A DNA stretch of 64,000 bases from positions 298,493 through 362,492 of the forward strand of contig VWZL01001300.1 of the NCBI GenBank assembly GCA_013396915.1. The letters run 5' to 3'. Made by a program: the position numbers and the translations under genes. Below the pieces are notes generated by a model. It worked only from the letters and a program-made list of their open reading frames with translations, was not told the DNA's origin and made no database searches. This stretch comes from Stercorarius parasiticus (taxonomy: Eukaryota; Chordata; Aves; Charadriiformes; Stercorariidae). Positions within the stretch are counted from its first letter, which is position 1. Each line of letters opens with the position of its first letter. Positions 27,963-40,002 of the stretch are shown in pieces.

Positions 27963-28256
27963 AGCCAGCAATGTGCCCTTGTGGCCAAGAAGGCCAATGG
28001 CATCCTGGGGGGCATCAAGAAGAGTGTGGCCAGCAGGTCAAGGGGGGTCATCCTCCCACTCTACTCTGCCCTGGTGAGGCCACATCTGGAGTGCTGTGTC
28101 CAGTTCTGGGCTCCCCGGTTCAAGAAGGACAGGGAACTGCTGGACAGGGGACAGCAAAGGGCTACCAAGATGATGAGGGGACATCTCTCTTATGAAGAAA
28201 GGCTGAGGGATTTGGGTCTCTTCAGTCTGGAAAAAAGACAACTGAGGGGGGATCTT
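27963..28256 (+). mobile_element. CR1 LINE fragment lacking its 3' end (copy 4)
   Basis: Starts within ORF2 (GCCAGCAATGTGCCCTTG) and stops abruptly at GGGGGATCTT, exactly before an N at 28257. It aligns with the minus-strand copy 8 (46366-47125) at roughly 97% identity by eye, so both belong to the same young subfamily. CR1 insertions are normally 5'-truncated with the 3' end intact. Here the 3' UTR and terminal octamers are missing, which implies a later deletion or an assembly defect at the N. Confidence 0.92.
27969..28256 (+). pseudogene. CR1 ORF2 C-terminal remnant
   Basis: An open frame in copy 4 encodes the C-terminal tail after the reverse-transcriptase domain, recognisable by [29 protein letters not shown] and [18 protein letters not shown]. 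Compared with copy 8 it has lost two codons ([10 protein letters not shown] instead of [12 protein letters not shown]) without breaking the frame. It lacks the catalytic domain and is not a host gene. Confidence 0.88.
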
Positions 28257-30823
28257 NTTTCCAGATAATCCTAGAGGTAAGGAGTCCACTAGGCTTTCAG
28301 ATGAACCTTGACCACTTTTGTGCATTCAGATGTATCACAGCTGATGAAGGCCCAGACTGCTGATGGAACGAAGAGCAGAAACCCCCAAGTTAGATGTGGG
28401 CTGAGCTAACCCTGGAACTGGAAACAGTAGACATGCTGCAACATAACACTGTAAGTTACTCGAGCTAATTACCCCTGAGATTATCAACACCATAGCATGG
28501 TGCTGCACTGGGCTGCAGAGATGTGGGACGGTATCTCTGGGATCTCTGCAACACGTTCTGCTGCACCATGCAGACATGCCTAAATGCTTTTGTAAGTGAT
28601 TGCCTTGGGAAAGGAAACAACTTTCCAGTGATAGCTAAAAAGTTTAACAACTCCTTGTTTCTGGAGTGGTCCTAAACCTACAACAGCATGAAAAATTTGG
28701 CGTGCTCTCAACCCAAAGGCCAACGTTTAAATACTACAGACGTTACCACTGATAAAGGGTTGTGCAATAATTATGATGGGCCATGTAGTTGAATAAGGTA
28801 CAAAGAAGAACCTTCATTATTAATAAAGAACTACATCATCTTGTTTAAAATGAGGACAGATTGAAGAATGAAGTCTGATTCTTTCTCAGGACAATCATGG
28901 AATCAAAAAGTAGCAAGACAAAGGCCTTCCTCCATACAAGGAGCACTCTTTGAAGCTCTCAAAGAGTCCTTTAAAGATGAGATGAGAAAAGAACAGCAGT
29001 GTGACTCATTTGGTCGAAATGTCCTACTTCAGATATGCTAAGTGCCAGATACTGTCTCCATAATGAATATTTATTCTGAGATGAGCACAAAATAGCAAAA
29101 GGCATAGATAAAAGGTTTGCCTTGAAGAGGACACAGGTACAGTAAGAGATAAGAGTTGTCTTTAGGTTGCCATGACCTGCTCAGTGGTGAGGCCAGCTCC
29201 AGCTTGAGAATCAAAAACCATCGTCTTGAAATAAAAGCGCTAAAACTGCTCCTAATGCTGGTACTTACGTAAACGTCTCCGACGCTACAGAGTGCAAATT
29301 TGGCTAACAATTACACAATTCACAATTGCAGCTGCACCTCTGAATTTTTCCACCAGGAAAACCCAGTTTAACAAACCACTTAATTTCCAATTTGTTACTT
29401 GTGGGCAGGTGAGATGGAAGATATAAGTATTGTGAGGACTCTTCATGCCTCTCTGGGTGCATCTTCTACCTATGGACTTGGGACCACTCACTTGATGACT
29501 CCATGAGGACAGTCACCCAGGTCTGCATACGCTGGAAAATCAGCACCAACGAGAAGGTTGAAATCTGACCGTGCTTTACAGAGGTCAGGAAACATCTAGG
29601 CACTGAAGAAATTGGCTAGCAGAAAAAAGAACGTAGTCCAAAAGGGATTATGCATTCAATACCACGTGTACACACAAAGGTACTTTATAATGGTAGGCTT
29701 GATCAAAGGACATGGTCTGCAGGAACTATGACTTAAATACCAGCTCCCCTGAAGAGTGCTGGGTAAGAAGTGGCTGCAGGGTGAGCATTGGTCCACCAGC
29801 GCCCGACACCAGCTGGATTCCCCCTCTGCGAGCTGCTGGCCTGGGCAGCAGCCTGGAAAGAGCAGTGGCACTGTTAAATCTGAAATCCTTCTTCTATCAG
29901 AAAGAGGATGCCTAGGCTACCTTTCTTCCTTATATTTTATCTTCATTTCCCCCAGCTATGTTGTTCTAAATATTTAAGTCTGACAAACAGACTAAGGTGT
30001 GCACCCCATTTCCTGGGCTGAGAGGTGTGTGTATACACAGCGAGAAGGATTTTCCAGCTGTAATCCTTATTTCAGGTCATGTTCAGCTGACAGCAAGAGC
30101 CACAGGCCTTCGAAAAAGTCTATTTTTCAGGCAGGTAGGAATAACCTGGCAGGTGTATTAGTTAAAAGGAATTAGCAAAGCAAATCAATAGGATGCAGGA
30201 GTCAGGGCTGTGTGTAACAGACTGATCTCCAAGCCTCTCAGGAGCAAAGGAAAGCCCTAAGGAAAGCTCTCGCACTGGCTCCTGGGAGGTGGCAGGTACA
30301 TGTGAATTCAGGAACAAAAGAGATTGGCAAGCCATTAGAAATGCTACATTCAGTGACTTTTCTTCAAAACCTAAATGCCTTCCTCAATATACACTTTGTA
30401 ATCATTGTAGTACCTGCTGACAGAAATGTTTTGTCAACAATTAGATGCCCCCTGCTCAGGACCTTAAACAGTGAACCACCACGTTATTCTTTAAATCATG
30501 TTCAGCCACCTTAAAAAGAAGTATTTTTTATAAGGCAGCACACAGCTGGATGTGTAAACACTCAGCATAGAGCCAAGTACTTGGTAAAAAGTAAATAAAG
30601 TGCAGAAAATGAAAGCAGTAGTAGAGGATATCAGTTTAGGCTAAAGCTGAAATAGCCTAATACCATATGTGCATTACCTGCTAATGCTGGCTGCTCCTGT
30701 CCCCCTGTCCTCTGTCCCTCAACATGCCACCCCACCCTTCCTGCCACAGCCAGAACCGGGCTCACTTAGTGCTGAGCCATTCGTTGATTTACATGGTGAG
30801 AAAAGAAGGTGTTTGATGATGGG
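28257..30823. other. FGF13 intron, unique sequence with one undetermined base
   Basis: The stretch opens with a single N at 28257. No repeat, exon or RNA gene was recognised in the remaining 2.5 kb. Confidence 0.55.
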
Positions 30824-31373
30824 AGGTGATTCTGCTCCTCTACTCCACTCTCCTGAGACCCTGGAGTCCACCTGGATTACTGCATCCAGCTCTGGAGTCC
30901 TCAACATAAGAAAGACATGGAGCTGTTGGAATGGGTCCAGAGGATGCCATGGAGATGCTGGGAGGGCTGGAGCCCCTCTGCTGTAAGGACAGGCTGAGAG
31001 AGTTGGGGGCGTTCAGCCTGGAGAAGAGAAGGCTCCGGGGAGACCTCAGAGCCAATTCCAGTTCCTGAAGGGGAAAGCTGGGGAGGGACTTTTTACAAGG
31101 GTATGTAGTGACAGGACGAGGGGTAATGGCTTCAAACTGAAAGAGGGGAGATTTAGATGAGATGTCAGGAAGAAATTCTTTGCTGTGAGGGTGGTGAGCC
31201 CCTGGCCCAGGTTGCCCAGAGAAGCTGTGGCTGCCCCATCCCTGGAGGTGTTCAAGGCCAGGCTGGACGGGGCTTGGAGCAACCTGGTCTGGTGGGAGGT
31301 GTCCCTGCCCAGGGCAGGGGGGTGGAACTAGGTGATCTTCAGGCTCCCTTCCAACCCAAACCATTCTATGATT
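30824..31373 (+). mobile_element. CR1 LINE fragment, 5'-truncated (copy 5)
   Basis: About 550 bp, from the ORF2 C-terminal region (GATTCTGCTCCTCTACTCC) through the 3' UTR (GCCTGGAGAAGAGAAGGCTCC, GGTCTGGTGGGAGGTGTCCC) to CCATTCTATGATT. It ends after one octamer. It belongs to the same group as copies 1, 6 and 9. The long minus-strand open frame over it (30840-31496) is an antisense artefact of this GC-rich repeat. Confidence 0.95.
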
Positions 31374-34300
31374 GGTGACAGACCTTGCCGAAGCATGGTC
31401 AATGCACAAGCACGTGGTGGGAGGCAAGAGGAAGGGAGGGATGGAGGCAGCTGGCAGTTCATCTGGCACAGGCTGCTGCAGAGAAGAGAAAGACAAAAAA
31501 CTCAGATTCCAAGTTTAATCTACAGAAAAATGTTGAATTCCCAGCTCTGCTATATTTCCACATGGTTAGAAGTGTCACACCCCAGAATCTTCCAAAGATA
31601 ATAGTCCAGTACCTGGTGCTCAGCTGCTGCAGTAGGCAGTGTTATTGCAATGCTGATGAGATGCCCAAATAAGTTTTGAGAGTCAAATTCTTCACTTCCC
31701 TCTTTATAATGGGAAACATTACATTTCCCTACTGCACAGCAGTGCTATGAGGACAATCTTGAATGGTTGTGGCAATAAGGACCATATAAACTCCTAAGAG
31801 AGTGGGAAAAGAACTCAAATTAAACTCTGTCAGAGGGTTCTGATCCCATTTGCAGACAAATAAATATTGAGTAAACCTTGGATTTTGGTGGAATTACTCT
31901 GGATTTGCACTGTCTGAGCCTGAACCCGAGCCAGGCCCAGACTGTGTTCAGGTAAGCTCATTAAATACATCCCAACCCCTCTGACTCTGCTGGGAGCGCT
32001 CACATGTTTAAAGTTAATCGTGTGCTTAAAGGCTTTGGAGGATCAGGGCAAGAGGGCTCAGCCACTTACAGGACTGGGCTATTCTGCTTTATGTACTAAG
32101 CATCTGAAGAAAATAAGAGTGCGGTTGTCACCACTGCCTCCCAATGCCCTGAAATAGAAGGTTATCACTTAATCACTCAAGTCGAAGTCGGCTTCTCTTT
32201 GGGGGGAAAAAGCCATTATAACAGCGGCAGCTTCAGACCTTTGGCTTTTGTGGTCTATGCCACTCCTTTCAGATCATCCTTCACCACAGATATGGTCCCA
32301 CAGCTGCAGCAATTCCATGCGTCTCCAGACAGACAGGATTTAGAGCTTAGTATTGGACAAGGCTCAGGCATTGCTCATTCCTTCTTCTTGCCAGTGCCAG
32401 GACTCAGGAGGGACGCGAGGTGAAAGCTTCACATTCCCCACAGGAGGAACCAAGAGGTGCAGGTAAAATCCCAGTCAAGAACAAGGTTTTGCTGAGGGAA
32501 AGGGTGATGATGGATGCTCTGAGGGATGCAGGGCCTGACGCCAGGCAATAGCAGACTACCTGCCATACTTCCCTCCCTGGGATGAACTACTCCAGGCCAG
32601 AAAGTTCAGCTGCGGCAGGAAAGGGCAGGAAACTCCTGTTGGCAAAAGCCTTGTCAAATAGGAAACCAAGTCTTCACTTTTCATCTCCACTGAAAGCAGA
32701 AGACACGATGAAAAACATCATGCAAGATGAGGAAATTTAGTATCAGGGGATCATAATCCTGATAAAATTTCTAAATAGGATCATATACCTTAGTAGGAGC
32801 CCCTGTTCAATGAACCAGTGAGCTTCTTTGAAGTGGCTGGTGGTCCAGGTTAAATCTGAGGTTGAATGTATCCACAGCAGACACTGAACCTCCTTGCTGG
32901 TGTCTCACAGCCGAGTGTGCTGGGTCTGAACATCTCCGACACGACCGGCACAGGCAAACCTACCTATGTTTCACATGCCTAATCTCCATTATTCCCTACT
33001 GCAATGCAAAGTCTTTTTGAATTCTGAACAATATATAAAGCTAAAAAAACATCTCTTGCTGTTCTCCATGATTTCAAATACAGGTTCTCCTCCCCCTTCT
33101 TTTGTCTTAATCTCCTCTAAAATGCAGAAATGCACATGTATTAACATAATTAAAGGAGGGAGCTGGGCTAATAGGACTGATTCGGTCTAGAAGAGAAGTG
33201 TATAATTAGAGTGCCAAGTAACAGTACTCTCAGTGGTGACACGACACTTGGAGCACCAAAGGGTCATTCGGTGTGACAACAGAAAGGCTGGGAAATTCAG
33301 CTGGTGACAAAACCGTGTGTGTACATGGGGTAGGCAGAAGAGCCAGCCTCCCACATCGTGTGCTTAAATGTCCTACCTCTTCCTCCCCCCCGGGACTGGC
33401 TCTGCCAGTCAGCCCATTGCTAGGGACGAAGATAACAAGCCATTGTCAAGGGCAACCGCAAAGCTGCTTGTTTCACATTAGCATCCTTAACATTTTCTAT
33501 CTAATCAGATTTCCTGTTGGTTGAGGAAAGCTGCCTTTCCTCATTACCAGCTGCTATCCTAGATTTCCCTCTCCCAATACATATTTTGCCATGCTTGTCT
33601 GCTTTTCTGTGTAAAAAGGTTATGCATGCCTGGAGGGAGACTAAATGTTAACCCCAAAAAAAAAAAAGAAAAAAAAAAAAGGCCAACACCCCCCATGTGA
33701 AAACAGAACTGTGGGCAAGAGGCCAAGACTCTTGATTATGTGATTGTGACTAACCAATGGGTGTTTTTAAAAAAACATTTCTCTCATCATATTCCCTCCT
33801 CTGGATGTAATAATACAACTCAAATTAGTTTTCCAGGAGCAGACTTCTTTTTATGTAACCATGTTTTATACAGATAGCAGCAGCTTAGGTTTAAACTATT
33901 TAAGAGAACAAATAGCTGCAAAATGTACTTCAGACGGCCCTTCTCCTGCTAGCACTGTATTCCTGGCTGGAGGGAAGCTACAAAAACACCCTGTATTTTT
34001 GCTGCTACTTGGATGTAATTGTAAACAACGCGCAATGCCCACAGGAGCTAGCATCCAGGTAAGGATGTCAGGTCTGCTTGTTTTATTGCATTTGAGAGAT
34101 CCATGACATTGTAAACTGTAGAAGGACTTTGACAAAACAAAGCTGGAATGATGCAGAATAAAGCAGCAGCTCATCTTTTAACTTAGTCCAAAGTTGCCCG
34201 TAGCATAAGGAAAGGCAGCATCCTATCTGAACTGGGATGCAGACCGACAGACATCACCTTGCTGGCACTGGACCCAGATGGGAATTTCCACATTTTAGGA

Positions 34301-37157
34301 AGATAATATTGTTCTGTTTCCTATTGTTCTCCTCCTTCCTTCCACATCTACCACTTAAAAAAAGACTGTCCTTGCTGTAGTTGCTGCACTAAGGACCTTC
34401 TATGGGTCCTCCAGGCTGGTATCAAATGTATGGGCCCTGGACCTGTTCTGTTAAGGTGTAGTTGAGGCAGATGGGTGCTGTGAAAAACAATGACATTGCA
34501 AGCAGGCAGGTAGGGTGCCAGAAAAAGAACAAGAATCCAAGCCAGGTTTAATTTAGGAAACATGGATCTAATTTTCTTATTCCTTCTCTTGCTTTTAGAA
34601 ATGGGCCTGAGATACGAGAAACGATGGGCCACTTGGTTCAGACACCCGGGTGAGGTGGTATTTAAGTCTTTCAGCAAACAGTAGAACATTCCCCAAACAC
34701 CCCTACAAAAAGCCAGGAAAATCTTTTACCTGATAACATCATACATGCCTAGGGGGTTCAAATTCTAAAGTGTTAAATGAGATTCCTCAAGCATTAACCC
34801 CCTATAGAAGTGGTTTAAAAGTGCAGAGAAGATATTCATCATCTAAATGAAATATTTAGACAAAGAGTTGCAAAGTTAGAAACATGCAGGATTTACTATG
34901 TGTTCCCAAGTCATTACTCAGCAGATAAAAAAGGTACATTTTTTATACTCTCTGCAGAGTCTTTCAAGTCTGTGGTTTTCCATAAAACTTCCATTATGAC
35001 ATTTTACTTGGAGAGCTTTCCTAATAGCTTCTTAGTTGCCATACTTTCCAGTACCTTCAAAAACGTGCAAATTACGCTGCAGTAACAGGTTTAAATGTTT
35101 CTTTTCATTCATCCTCCTAGCACAATTGAGCTGTTAACTTCTGGGTTCACTCTAGAAGGTTTTCAGGTGGGGTTTGCTTCGGCCACTCCATTAACTTCAA
35201 CGGACTGTTTTAGTTTTTGCACTGAAAGTACAGTTCAGACCATTTCACACTCAAAATTTTTCAAGTTTCATGCCAACAAACCCCTGAGGATGACACCCAT
35301 CAGTCTTCCAGTGTGTCTAACACCATTGCCAGGCAGTTCACAGATTTTGAAGAAAGCCCAATGCAGCCCAGGCCATTTAAACTGCAGCACAGACTAAAAG
35401 GACTCCTAAACATGTCTTTTCCCTCTCGTGCTAGTTGCAATTTCTTTCACAGAAACACATATAGAAATCACGCAACAATAACAATTGATACCCCTATGAG
35501 TTTCCATCAATTCAGATGGTTGTGGGATAAGTCAATAGGGCTAGTGCTTCTTCTGCCCTGTCTAATAATGCAAAATTCCTGGAGGAGAGGAGGAAGAATA
35601 AAAAGGGAAGGGGAAGAGGCATCCCTCCTTGTACACTGGAGTAAAAGATGAAAAGCTTTCCTCTTAGAACTAAACATTTTTGGTAAGAATGATTAACGAT
35701 ACCATCTGTCATGGAGGAAGGAGTAACAAAGCTGCTGTTGGAGAGAGACAGTATGTAGATTTACAGAGAATCTAAGAAGAGCAACTGTTGGCTTCCAGGT
35801 GACAATACGGCAGAGCTGATGCTCCCCAGGTCTTCACTTTGAGCCTGCACCTTGCAAGCTTCTCCCAACGGATCCTGAATTCCTCCACATGGAAGCAAAC
35901 CATGCCCCCAGGAGACTCATGCTCTGGAGATAAAAGGCCCAGCACAACTCCACTTCCCTTGTTCCTCTTGAATATTACATGCCATTACCCTGTAAAATTG
36001 TTGATTTATTCACTCAAAATGATCAGACTAAGAGCTAGTCCCCAGGAGGAATCCAGCTGCCAGTAGAAGTTCCACTGAAATGACCGTCAGCTTCTGCTGG
36101 AGTTACACATGACCACAAGGAAAAACTGAAATACAGCATGTGAGTCGATGCCAAGTTGAGGGCCCTTCTTTTTATGGCTCATGTGGAAGCTTTCGTTTCA
36201 TCCAATATCACCTCCTGAGGATGCTGAGCACCTCTAGCAGCTCAGTTGTCATCATCTTCCTAGAAGAGCTTGACACAAAGAGTTCTGGGCTCATAATTTA
36301 CTCATGAACAACCCAAACCCTGACAGATGATAGGAAATTCATTGTATTTGCTAATCCAGAAGAGTGCTATGGGATTCACCTTTCCTTCATGTTTACTGAA
36401 CTCAGAATTATAAAATCATGACTCCTATCAAGTGAGCCCCAGAACTGAGAGAAAAATTAGACTTTGTGTTTTCAAAACCCGATTGCAATATTCAGTTATA
36501 TCATCACCGAACCAAAAAACCTCTCCTCACACCTTCCATCAGTGTCAGACTTAGTATTTCTGGTGAGATGAGAAAGAAATGCTATTTTAATAAAATTCTT
36601 TTTAAATAAAACACGCAGAGCTCCCAGAAGTGATACAAAGAACATTCATGCAAAATTTAGGGTATGTAAGAGGAGAAAGCAATTGAGTGAATATTTTGGG
36701 CTAATAGTGACAGCTCAGCAACCGATGCCCATCATTACACAGGGAATAATAGAAGTGATTTGTGAGGAAGGACTCCAACCCACTCACTTTGCCATTCCTG
36801 CAGACTCAATTGTGGCAGAATCCAACCCTGAATATTTCATCTTAAAATACATCTACCAGCAGTAAGCATTATTTGTCTTGGCAGATACTGGAGCTTATGC
36901 AAAAAGTAGAAAGCTTACCATGTGGAATATGAGACAGTAACGCAAAACACATACAAAACAATAAGAGAAAATATTAAAAAAATATAATTTAATATTATGT
37001 ACACTAGACAAACAAGTTAAGATATAGATACCTCAATTAGTAATTGCATATTAGTAAACACAGCATTAGAACAGACCATACCTTTGCTTTATCTGAAAAG
37101 GAAAACATTCTACTTGTATTTTTCTGCTCTGCATGCATTTCATTTTCCAAAATGCAA
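31374..37157. other. FGF13 intron, unique sequence
   Basis: No further repeat or exon recognised. An A-rich run with one G interruption lies at 33656-33680, and sequence from 36950 to 37010 is strongly AT-rich. Confidence 0.5.
33656..33680 (+). repeat. Poly-A tract
   Basis: A 25-base adenine run broken by a single G. It has no recognisable retroposed body on its 5' side, so I treat it as simple sequence rather than a retrogene tail. Confidence 0.85.
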
Positions 37158-37562
37158 CGGGGCGTGCATTACAGACAAACTTCACCCTGCTTCAACCGAA
37201 GGACAGCTGTCATGAGCATTCTCTAGCGCTATGCAGAAGCCTTATGGAGTGAAAGGTGTTTGGGGACAAGCCGAAACCGAGTCTAAGTGCCATATTTGCA
37301 GCAGAGTGCAGCTTCGGAATGTTATTGGAAAGAATCGACTAGGAATTGATGCCGTTTACGTAGCAAGCGACTTTTGGCAGCCAAAAAAAGGGCAGTGTGT
37401 AATGATGAGAGCTGAAACAAACAGACTTTATTTGAGAAAAAGCAGCATCACTTTACTTCTTGTCTAGAATGATACCGTACATGGCTTGTATTGCCGTGTC
37501 CCGTGATAGCTGAATCAGACACTAACAGGCAAGCAAAGGGGGACACGGAGTGCATCGCGCCG
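37158..37562. promoter_or_regulatory. CpG-rich intronic segment next to exon Y
   Basis: By hand count this stretch holds about 18 CpG dinucleotides in about 400 bases, while the AT-rich intron on either side has very few. It lies just downstream of exon Y in gene orientation, and CpGs continue through the exon. It contains an open plus-strand frame (37231-37467) that matches no protein I know, so I do not call it coding. Retained CpGs in an otherwise depleted intron suggest a conserved or unmethylated regulatory element; this is inference. Confidence 0.4.
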
Positions 37563-37669
37563 CCTGCACTGACACAGGCTGGGAAACACACAGCACACTC
37601 TAGGGACATACATGGAAAAAAAAATTAAAATAAGAGAAACAAACAGAACATGGATCCATAGTGCCACAA

Positions 37670-37671
37670 AC
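37670..37671 (-). other. FGF13: Splice donor of FGF13 exon Y
   Basis: On the minus strand the exon ends GCCGGAAG and the intron starts GTTTGT. The donor leaves a phase-1 G that must join an AG at the start of exon 2, which is the phase used by all FGF13 first exons. The donor is only moderate: AAG before GT is good, but TTTGT differs from the RAGT consensus. That fits an alternatively used exon. Confidence 0.88.
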
Positions 37672-37839
37672 CTTCCGGCTCTGTGTTCTCTTTGAGGTGC
37701 ACTTGCTTCAGTGGGCAGCAGAAGATTTCGTGACACTTAGCACGAAAAGGGGACTCTTTTTTCTTTAATTCCGCAGATTGGATCGAATCTTGCCGTAACA
37801 TAATGTACTCCTGTGTGCCAGGGGGAGCGTCATCCATAA
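37672..37839 (-). CDS. FGF13: FGF13 (FHF2) alternative N-terminal exon Y
   Basis: This 168-nt exon encodes the variable N-terminus of FGF13, an intracellular FGF-homologous factor that binds the C-terminal tail of voltage-gated sodium channels and also affects microtubules. Read on the minus strand, the two bases TT complete a split valine codon, then 55 codons follow, starting MDDAPPGTQEYI and ending KENTEPE, then a single G. That final G pairs with the AG opening common exon 2, so the join reads NTEPE-EPQLKG as in known FGF13. The core MLRQDSIQSAELKKKESPF and the FCCPLKQVH stretch are diagnostic of the 1Y and 1V+Y isoforms. From memory of the mammalian protein there are two differences: VMDD for VLDD, and KQVHL for KQVHH. 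Two adjacent cysteines (FCCP) and an RQDS site could be modified; that is inference. The beta-trefoil exons are not in the window. 1Y translation normally starts at MLRQ; the 1V+Y form reads through from an upstream exon. Confidence 0.94.
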
Positions 37840-37883
37840 CTGTGGTCACCACATAACAAAATGAACTCAAGTTAGAGCTTGAG
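37840..37883 (-). other. FGF13: Splice acceptor and putative branch point of exon Y
   Basis: The minus strand reads GACCACAG immediately before exon base 37839, giving an AG acceptor. The joined codon is G+TT, matching the phase-1 end of exon 1V. A good branch-point match (CTCTAAC, branch A near 37872) lies about 33 nt upstream. There is no strong pyrimidine tract between branch point and acceptor. A pyrimidine-rich stretch on the minus strand lies farther upstream, at about 37920-37975. The weak local tract is typical of a regulated exon. The branch motif also sits in a short inverted repeat, described among the findings. Confidence 0.7.
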
Positions 37884-39949
37884 GAAAGCAATCTAGAGAA
37901 TTAAATCAACTACATCATGTCAGGGTGGGGGAAAGAAAGGAGGGGAAGAAAGGTTTATAGGAAAGAAAATAAAATTTAAAGTGTAAAGTATCTTAGTCAT
38001 GGTGGTAGAAGGGTGGGGGAAATATTTACTTCTATAAACAACGCTTCTCATAAACATCAACACTTTATATTGTTTCATGCAGCTTTAATAAATAGTAGAA
38101 CAACACCCTGCTCCAAAAAGCAACAAGGTTCTCTCCTATGTCTTTGCTTTACTCTCCTAGAGCACCTATATCTACTCTGCATGCAGACTAGGAAAAAAAA
38201 GGCAAACACAGCATGCTGTTATTGCCTAGCCACAGGCAATCTCTCCGTTAACATCAGGGAGTAATCATTCCACATCTGCAGGTAACACAACATCAGTGTA
38301 TCTATTCCCCAAAGTAAAAAGAACATGCCTTTATCAGGATATGTAATTACACACAGTTCCTTAGAGCAAGGCTGATAATCCAATGACATTTGACTTGGCC
38401 GTAATTTTCAGTGGGTAGAAGAGTAGATGTACAAAGAGAAAGCACATTAATCCTTTTGATGCTTTTCTTGTAAAACAGCAAGTCATTTTTTAAAGTTGAT
38501 CTTATAAGTCAATACTGTCATTAATAATATAACGCAGCCTGAAACGTTTTCTGAATGGGGTCAGACTATTAAACGGTAAAAAGATAAAATATACAGCGCA
38601 CAGAAAGCTCCAGCTACCTCAAACTTTTACATTAGCAGAAAGAATTGAAACACTTTTCCACTATCTAAGAAACGGAGCCTTAATAACGGAGATAGTGAGA
38701 TTCCTCAGCTTACAGCTTTAAGGCAGAGATCATCTCTCAAGAACAAAAATTAAACACTTTTTCAAAACACAGTCTCTAGCCACTGCTAGATATTTCTAGT
38801 GGGACGCAGAGATATAAAACCACAGCCAAAACCAGTCTGAGATTCTCCAACTCTATAGCAAAAAAAGAAAAATAAAAATATACATATATAAATATAACAA
38901 ATTCCAAAGATCAGGAAAGTAAAATTCCAACAAGCAGGAAAGTAACTATTGATAGGCTAGTCTAAAACTGTAGATGAACTAGCGCTATGTAAGTTTATAA
39001 GGGTCTAGAAGTGTCGGCTGTTAATTCAAACAATTTAACTGCTTCCTAAATATCTGTCAACATATAATAATTTTTAAAAACTGACAGATTTAAATATGGA
39101 TCCTCTCAAGCAAATATGACCCTCTTGCATTTTCACGCACTAGACTTTTTCCTCTCCTGTCAAAGACGGTACTAGCAAGAGTCACATCTAGGTGATAAAT
39201 AAGTGACTCAATTTGATAGTCTTTCATTTCCCAGGGGGCAGTCACCCTCTTTCAAGACCTCATTAATCCGCAGGAGACACTTTGCACCTTGGCTGTTGTT
39301 GCTTCATTAGACTACACGCAGTGTCAGTAACACACGCTAATAATCCATATAAAGCATCATTAAAAGGGATGCAGGAGCTAATAGGAAAGCACAAGTCATT
39401 AAAAAAAAAGAGCAGTGGGTCAATGGAGCACAAGGTCTGCGTTGCCAGACAGTTGCTCCCTTAATATTAGTTTTACTTTGGCTTGCTGGAAGGGTACGTG
39501 TGTGTTCATGAAACATACTGACAGCCCTGAGAATGAAGGGCAATTCCTGGGAGTAATTATTATGAGTCAACACCCAAGATAAGCTGAAGACCAACAAGCC
39601 CTGCTTGGTCAACTCCTCCAAAAACCGTTGCAAGTGTCTGTGTAAAGCCACCACCAAGCTGTGCCACCAACATCAACAGTGCGGCAGCCCTACGGCACGC
39701 CCCTCTGACATTTAGAGGGAGGAAGGATAACAGGCGCCGTGACACATGAATAGCCAGCAGGGGAGTGAAACACACAGCTCTGGCTGATGCGCAGCAGAGC
39801 GTGTCCCACTGGCAAAACCCCAGCTTTGGGTAAAAGGCACATCCCTGGGCTGACCAACCCTCTGGGAGAGAGAGCCCTCCCTGGAAGTCCCATTCAGCTG
39901 TGGGGACCTCAGAGAATGACCCACAAAGCTCAATGCTGTGGGATGCTGG

Positions 39950-40002
39950 ACTCACACTTGACATGCTTGACATCACATGACTTGACTCACATGCTTGACA
40001 TC
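39950..40002. repeat. Imperfect short repeat (CTTGACAT-type)
   Basis: The words ACTCACA and CTTGACATCA recur around CATGCTTGACATCA, giving two degenerate units of about 27 bases. Simple slippage is the likely origin. Confidence 0.6.

Noticed and set aside
30840..31496. 218-codon minus-strand frame
   Set aside because: It is the antisense of CR1 copy 5. The repeat is GC-rich and stop-poor on the reverse strand, and the frame has no protein similarity of its own.
33656..33680. Poly-A tract as the tail of a processed pseudogene
   Set aside because: No coding-like or mRNA-like body and no target-site duplication could be recognised on its 5' side.
37840..37891. Upstream extension of the exon Y frame as coding
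   Set aside because: The frame stays open on the minus strand, but its first codon is TTG, not ATG, and the region contains the branch point and acceptor. It is intron for the 1V+Y form.
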